From the NCBI GenBank assembly GCA_017415185.1, contig JAFQHZ010000033.1, positions 16,461 to 80,460 on the forward strand: a stretch of DNA of 64,000 bases, written 5' to 3'. The notes beneath the pieces were generated by a model. That model worked only from the letters and a program-made list of their open reading frames with translations, had not been told where the DNA came from and ran no database searches. The position numbers and the translations under genes are program-made. This DNA comes from Candidatus Gastranaerophilales bacterium (GTDB taxonomy: Bacteria > Cyanobacteriota > Vampirovibrionia > Gastranaerophilales > Gastranaerophilaceae). Below are positions 59,702-64,000 of this stretch, in pieces; position 1 is the first letter of the stretch; the number at the start of each line of letters is the position of its first letter.

Positions 59702-61651
59702 CTAATTAACTAATCTAATTACCTCATAGATTGTCATTCTGCTTGCTTTTCCTCGAATCATTACATTGTTGATTGTAATTACATCGACTTTGTTTTTCAC
59801 TCTTTTATATGTTTCTTCGCTAATTAAAAAGTTTGTTTTATATACTTTATTATAGTTTTCAATTCTTGATGCAGTATTAACTGTATCGCCAATCACGGTA
59901 TATTCGAGTCTATCTTGTGAGCCAATGTTCCCAATGAACGCTTCGCCGGATGAAATTCCTATGCCTATTTCAATTTTCGGTTTTCCTTCGTCAATCCATT
60001 TGTCTTGAAGATGTTTAACTTTTTTTAGCATTTTTGAGGCACATTTAACGGCAACCAATGCGTGATTTTCGTCTTTTTTTGGTTCTCCAAAAATTGCTAA
60101 AACCGCATCTCCCATGAATTTGTTCAAAACTCCGCCATATTCTTCAATTATTGGAACTAACGCTGAAAAATATTCGTTTAAAATTGATGTAACGGAACCT
60201 GCATCCATATTTTCGGAAATTGAAGTGAAATTTCTGATGTCTGCAAATAAAACAGTGATGTCTGCTCTTTTTCCGCCAAGTTGAATATTGTCTATATTTT
60301 CAACAACATTTTGCATTACTTCACGAGAAAGATATTTTCCCATAGCTTTTTGGAATTTTTCTTTCTTGTTTCCTTCGATTAAATATCTGTACGAATAAGC
60401 GCAAGCAATTGCCACAACGACAAACATTTCAGGCAAAATTAAGCTTAGTGCAATTTTGTGATAATACATAAACATCGCAAAAAACAAATATGCGAACATT
60501 ATGCAAACGCTTGAAAGCATAGCAGTCACAATTGGCATAGTGCTAACCAAAATAAAAATTAAAACAAACATTAAAGTGCAAATGACGAAATTATACAAAG
60601 GACTTGTCATTCTAAAGAAGTTGTTTGTTAATAAATTATCAAAATTTGTTGCTTGGATATCAAGTCCTGAAAAAACTTCAGAAATCGGAGTTCTTTTAAT
60701 ATCTGCTAAAGCTTGCGCTTGAGCGTTTGCGCCAATAAAAATTACTTTATTATCAAACAAAGCTGAATCTAAAATTGGTTTTTCGCCTTTTTTGATTGCT
60801 CTATATGATTTTATGATATCAGAAGCGGAATATTTTTGGTGAGAATAAACTCCGTCTGATGTCTTATAAAAAGAAACATAATTGGAAATTGCGCCAAACC
60901 TTGTTTCTGTTGGAATTTTTAGGGTATATTTGTCTGAAAAACCGTAAATATATTTGTCAGTTAAAAGAAATTCTTTAATTCCTGTATATTTTGAATATAA
61001 ATTAAAAGCCATTGATGGGAAGAAATAACCTTCGTAGTTGGTTATTTGGTCAGCTCTTCTGATGTATCCATCGGTATCTTCTGGCATATTAACCGCCCCA
61101 AGAGCGTTTATGTTGTTAAAGTAATCCTTTTGTAAGACAGTAAAGCTTTTGAAGTTGCTTTTTTCTTTATATTTTTTTGAACGTTTGTCGATTATTTTTA
61201 TATCGCTTTTTGTTTTTAAAAGGTTATTGTAATAATTTTTATCAATTCCTTTTTCAAAATCAGCATAAGAAAAAGCAACGCCAGCGATTAATTTTTTAAA
61301 TTTTCCAATTGAATTGAAAAATTTTTTATCGCTTTGAGGATGTTCAGAATCAGGCGCCATAATAAGCCCGTCGTATCCCATTAATTTTGCATTTGTATAA
61401 TTTTCAAAATAATCAAAAATTTCAAGATAATATTCTCTTTTCCAAGGCCATCTGCCGATTTCATGCAAAGATTTGTCATCAATTGCAACAAGCAAAACTT
61501 CGTTTGATGGAGTTTTGTTGTTTAGAGTCAATTTGCTCATGATGTTGTAAGATTTTAATTGCAAAAAATTTGATGTAAGCGCATATATTACGCAAAAAAT
61601 GAATGCGAAAACAAAAAATAAATACTTAGTATTTTTTGACTTAAACTCCAT
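59702..61651 (-). CDS. CHASE2-domain adenylate/guanylate cyclase
   Basis: A 649-aa membrane class III cyclase. N-terminal segment (residues 9-28), extracytoplasmic CHASE2 sensor about 35-330 (EVLLVAIDDKSLHEIGRWPW, FIGANAQAQALADIKRTPIS), three segments about 345-430, and a cyclase domain about 455-640. The metal Asp residues are in VLFADIRNFTS and NKFMGDAVLAIFGEP. The base contacts are Lys in that motif and YTVIGDTVNTASRIE, favouring cAMP. It is common in cyanobacteria and relatives. The signal sensed is unknown. Confidence 0.93.
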   Translation of the reverse strand: MEFKSKNTKYLFFVFAFIFCVIYALTSNFLQLKSYNIMSKLTLNNKTPSNEVLLVAIDDKSLHEIGRWPWKREYYLEIFDYFENYTNAKLMGYDGLIMAPDSEHPQSDKKFFNSIGKFKKLIAGVAFSYADFEKGIDKNYYNNLLKTKSDIKIIDKRSKKYKEKSNFKSFTVLQKDYFNNINALGAVNMPEDTDGYIRRADQITNYEGYFFPSMAFNLYSKYTGIKEFLLTDKYIYGFSDKYTLKIPTETRFGAISNYVSFYKTSDGVYSHQKYSASDIIKSYRAIKKGEKPILDSALFDNKVIFIGANAQAQALADIKRTPISEVFSGLDIQATNFDNLLTNNFFRMTSPLYNFVICTLMFVLIFILVSTMPIVTAMLSSVCIMFAYLFFAMFMYYHKIALSLILPEMFVVVAIACAYSYRYLIEGNKKEKFQKAMGKYLSREVMQNVVENIDNIQLGGKRADITVLFADIRNFTSISENMDAGSVTSILNEYFSALVPIIEEYGGVLNKFMGDAVLAIFGEPKKDENHALVAVKCASKMLKKVKHLQDKWIDEGKPKIEIGIGISSGEAFIGNIGSQDRLEYTVIGDTVNTASRIENYNKVYKTNFLISEETYKRVKNKVDVITINNVMIRGKASRMTIYEVIRLVN

Positions 61652-61708
61652 AGCATTATTGTATAATATTTCTTTTGAAATAAAAAGCTAATTTGAAATT
61701 TTTTATAT

Positions 61709-61714
61709 TATAAT
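61709..61714 (+). promoter_or_regulatory. -10 box, probably leaderless der
   Basis: Perfect TATAAT 6 bp before the der ATG with no ribosome site possible in between. Confidence 0.5.
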
Positions 61715-61720
61715 TAAATT

Positions 61721-63043
61721 ATGAATGAAAAAGTTATTGCAATAATTGGACGCCCTAATGTTGGCAAATCCACACTGGTAAATAGAATTGCTGGTCGCAG
61801 ATTCTCTATTGTCGATGATAGACCAAATATCACAAGAGACCGAATCTATATTGATGCTACTTGGCAAGATAAAAACTTTGTCTTAATCGATACAGGCGGT
61901 ATCGTTGAAGGCAATGAGGATGAATTTGTTAAAAATATCAATGCACAAGTTGAGCTTGCAATTGAAGAAGCTGACACAATTTTATTTGTTGTGGATGCAA
62001 AATCTGGCTTAAATCCTTATGATTACGATATTGCAAACAAGCTTCGTGCCGTTAATAAAGAAGTTTTGTTAGTAGTGAATAAAGTTGATTCTAAAGCACA
62101 AGTTGATTTGGCTTCTGAATTTTGGGCATTAGGCTTTGAAAATATGCATCTTTTATCTGCGCTTCATGGTGATGGCGGAGTTGGAGATTTATTGGATATC
62201 ATCACAAAAGACATTTCTCCAGTTATTGAAGAAGAACAAGAAGAAGAAAATAAGCCGCTTAAAATTGCAATTGTTGGTAAGCCAAATGCAGGCAAAAGTT
62301 CAATTTTGAATAATTTATTGAAAAAACAAAGGGCAATTGTTTCAAACGTTTCAGGAACAACCAGAGATTCAATTGATGAGGAAATTGTTTTTCAAGATAA
62401 AGTTTATAGACTAGTAGATACTGCAGGAATCCGCAAAAAATCAAAAGTTGATTATGGCGTTGAAATGTTTGCGGTTGATAGGGCAATTAAAGCAATAAGA
62501 GAATGCGACGTTGCGCTTTTGGTAATTGACGCAGCAGAGGGCGTGTCTGATCAAGATAAAAAAATTGCTTCTCTTTGCGAAGAAGCGGGTTGCGGTTTGA
62601 TTGTTGCTTTTAATAAATGGGACTTAGTTAAAAACGTTCAAACTCATAAGTTTGAAGAGCAATTTGAGCGTGAAGTTCCATTTTTGAATTATGCTCATAA
62701 AATCTTTATTTCAGCCAAAACTGGTCAAAGACTTGATTCTATTTTTACGATGGCTGATGCAACTCAAGCCGAAAGAGAAAAAAGAATTTCAACAGGATTG
62801 TTGAATAAAGTAATTAATGAAGCGTATAGCTTGAATCCTGCAAGTTCTATTAAAGGCAAAAGTTTAAGAATATATTATTCTACTCAAGCAAAAAACAATC
62901 CTCCAACTTTTGTTATTTTTATTAATAACAAAGATTTGATTCAAGACCATTATAAGAGATATTTGGCTAAAAAATTAAGAGAAAATTTTGGCTTTAAAGG
63001 AACACCGATTGTTGTTTCTTATCGCCAAAAAGGAGATAAATAG
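61721..63043 (+). CDS. der: Ribosome-assembly GTPase Der (EngA)
   Basis: 50S assembly factor with two G domains. G1 motifs AIIGRPNVGKSTLVNR and AIVGKPNAGKSSILNN, DTGG and DTAG switch motifs, NKVD and NKWD. A C-terminal KH-like domain (INNKDLIQDHYKRYLAKKLR) follows. The 440-aa length is standard. The stop is directly followed by the plsY ATG. Confidence 0.98.
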   Translation: MNEKVIAIIGRPNVGKSTLVNRIAGRRFSIVDDRPNITRDRIYIDATWQDKNFVLIDTGGIVEGNEDEFVKNINAQVELAIEEADTILFVVDAKSGLNPYDYDIANKLRAVNKEVLLVVNKVDSKAQVDLASEFWALGFENMHLLSALHGDGGVGDLLDIITKDISPVIEEEQEEENKPLKIAIVGKPNAGKSSILNNLLKKQRAIVSNVSGTTRDSIDEEIVFQDKVYRLVDTAGIRKKSKVDYGVEMFAVDRAIKAIRECDVALLVIDAAEGVSDQDKKIASLCEEAGCGLIVAFNKWDLVKNVQTHKFEEQFEREVPFLNYAHKIFISAKTGQRLDSIFTMADATQAEREKRISTGLLNKVINEAYSLNPASSIKGKSLRIYYSTQAKNNPPTFVIFINNKDLIQDHYKRYLAKKLRENFGFKGTPIVVSYRQKGDK

Positions 63044-63640
63044 ATGGAATATTTAATAGCATTAATTGTTGTAATTGTAGCTTATTTAATCGGTTCAATT
63101 CCAACAGGATATTTAATTGTTAAAGCTAAAACTAATCAAGACATTAGAACAATTGGCTCTGGTTCAACTGGGGCGACAAATGTTAAAAGGGTTTTGGGGA
63201 AAAAATGGTTTTTTATAGTAATGATTTTAGATGCTATAAAAGGCGCAACCCCTGCTTTATTGGCTAAATATTTAACTTTGGATACTTATGGAATTTATGC
63301 AGTTTTGGCTTCGATTTTTGTAATTATCGGACACTCAAAGCCAATTTTCCTACAATTCAAAGGCGGAAAATCTGTTGCTTCTGGTGTTGGAACAATCTTG
63401 GCTCTTAATTGGATGGTGGGCTTGATTATTGCTGCAATTTGGGGCGTTATTACATACATTTCAAAATATGTTTCTTTGGGTTCAATTATTGCTCTTGGAA
63501 TTTCTCCAATTTTGATGTATTTTTTAAAAAATCCAATAGGATATGTTGTATATTGCGCTATTGCAGGAATTTATATAATTTATCTCCATAGGGAAAATAT
63601 TGCAAGATTAATTAAAGGCGAAGAAAATAAGGTTAGATAG
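63044..63640 (+). CDS. plsY: Glycerol-3-phosphate acyltransferase PlsY
   Basis: Membrane enzyme that acylates glycerol 3-phosphate with acyl phosphate. The 198-aa protein has five segments; GSGSTGATNVKRVLGKKW, HSKPIFLQFKGGKSVASGVG and YLHRENIARLIKGEENK are the three conserved loops. It abuts der without a gap. Confidence 0.97.
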   Translation: MEYLIALIVVIVAYLIGSIPTGYLIVKAKTNQDIRTIGSGSTGATNVKRVLGKKWFFIVMILDAIKGATPALLAKYLTLDTYGIYAVLASIFVIIGHSKPIFLQFKGGKSVASGVGTILALNWMVGLIIAAIWGVITYISKYVSLGSIIALGISPILMYFLKNPIGYVVYCAIAGIYIIYLHRENIARLIKGEENKVR

Positions 63641-63756
63641 GGCTTTGTTTTAGGGTTTGGAACCTAACTTTTGGACTTAAAGGTTGTCATTTTGAATTTG
63701 ACTGAAACATAATTCATTATCAAAACGTCACCCTGAACTTGTTCTTTTTTATTCGC

Positions 63757-63902
63757 CTTTTTTAAATTTTTATCATCACATCAAAAAACCGCAGAGGCTT
63801 TGCCAAACATGGCTTAGTTCTAGTTAATAAGCATGTTTTGTATGAGAATGATTTAAATGCAAAAGCTCGACTGTTTTTTGAGTAGATAAAAATTTAAAAA
63901 AG
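63757..63902. repeat. 146-bp imperfect palindromic element
   Basis: Outer arms CTTTTTTAAATTTTTATC and its exact reverse complement (18 bp each) enclose 110 bp. Inside, TCAAAAAAC pairs with GTTTTTTGA and AAACATGGCTTA with TAAGCATGTTT. The whole can fold as one long hairpin without a coding frame. It may be a miniature mobile element or a structured RNA. Nearby, CGTCACCCTGAACTTGTTC (63726-63744) is of a type often seen in dispersed intergenic repeats. Confidence 0.65.
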
Positions 63903-63947
63903 AAGAAATCGACGAATTAACCAAGCCCTGTTTTCTTTTTCTTTTTG

Positions 63948-64000
63948 CTTCATTTTTCTTTTCTTTGATGGGCGCTTGAAAAAAGAAAAGAAAAATGAAG
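63948..64000. repeat. 19-bp perfect inverted repeat at window end
   Basis: CTTCATTTTTCTTTTCTTT and its exact complement flank a 15-bp spacer (63967-63981). The right arm ends at the last base, so the repeat may be longer. There is no T run visible, but the sequence is cut. The stretch 63641-63756 before the palindromes holds no gene. Confidence 0.8.

Overview
The window is AT-rich, tightly packed, bacterial and chromosomal. The P-ring, L-ring and FlgA flagellar genes imply a diderm envelope. Several proteins look like those of the non-photosynthetic cyanobacterial relatives (Melainabacteria, Gastranaerophilales type): cytosolic-looking proteins with a short N-terminal Phe-Lys/Ser-Gly/Ala motif, many prepilin-like proteins and a FliW-CsrA pair. 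This placement is inferred from gene content only. No tRNA, rRNA, CRISPR array or intact transposase was seen.

Layout. 1-1113 is the 3' end of a PPi-dependent phosphofructokinase. 1273-9858 (minus) is a flagellar operon for rod, rings and hook-filament junction, read slt-flgF-flgG-flgA-flgH-flgI-flgJ-(unknown)-flgN-flgK-flgL. 10030-11370 is glutamine synthetase. 11464-16673 holds a second flagellar block: fliN, fliL and an exported protein on minus; fliJ, a short FliK-like protein, a rod/hook paralogue and an exported protein on plus. 16675-19916 has a prepilin-like protein and a large PT/PAQ-repeat protein. 20020-23207 has a HAD hydrolase, a 53-aa ORF, a HEPN/DUF4145-like membrane protein and a protein made only of Clp N-domains. 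23232-32483 is one operon for all of de novo UMP synthesis (pyrK-D-E-B-C-F-carA-carB), with a terminator-like hairpin and a tiny leader ORF in front.

32752-40778 is the least conventional part. It has a 1021-aa protein with an annexin-type repeat, overlapping tail to tail with a subtilisin-like protease, and a Gln/Ala-rich small protein. Then come two perfect 84-bp GC-rich direct repeats and an 878-aa protein with four RNase III-like segments and two dsRBD-like segments, of which only the last RNase III domain keeps its catalytic residues. A 57-aa ORF follows.

40965-46337 carries a TSCPD protein, a laccase-domain protein, TPR proteins around csrA and fliW, a small HTH regulator, a lineage-type membrane protein and lrgAB. 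46441-53635 encodes a complex I/hydrogenase-4-like membrane complex whose large subunit has lost the [NiFe] cysteine motifs, so it is an Ehr-type complex and not a hydrogenase. The window ends with a HExxH protein, a GH13-like enzyme, recG, a CHASE2 cyclase, der, plsY and two palindromic elements.

How the genes fit together. The flagellar blocks and FliW-CsrA form the motility programme. CarA has lost its glutaminase Cys and His, so carbamoyl phosphate is probably made from free ammonia. The Ehr complex suggests ion pumping linked to an unknown redox or conformational reaction. PPi-PFK and the GH13-like enzyme suggest a fermentative sugar metabolism.
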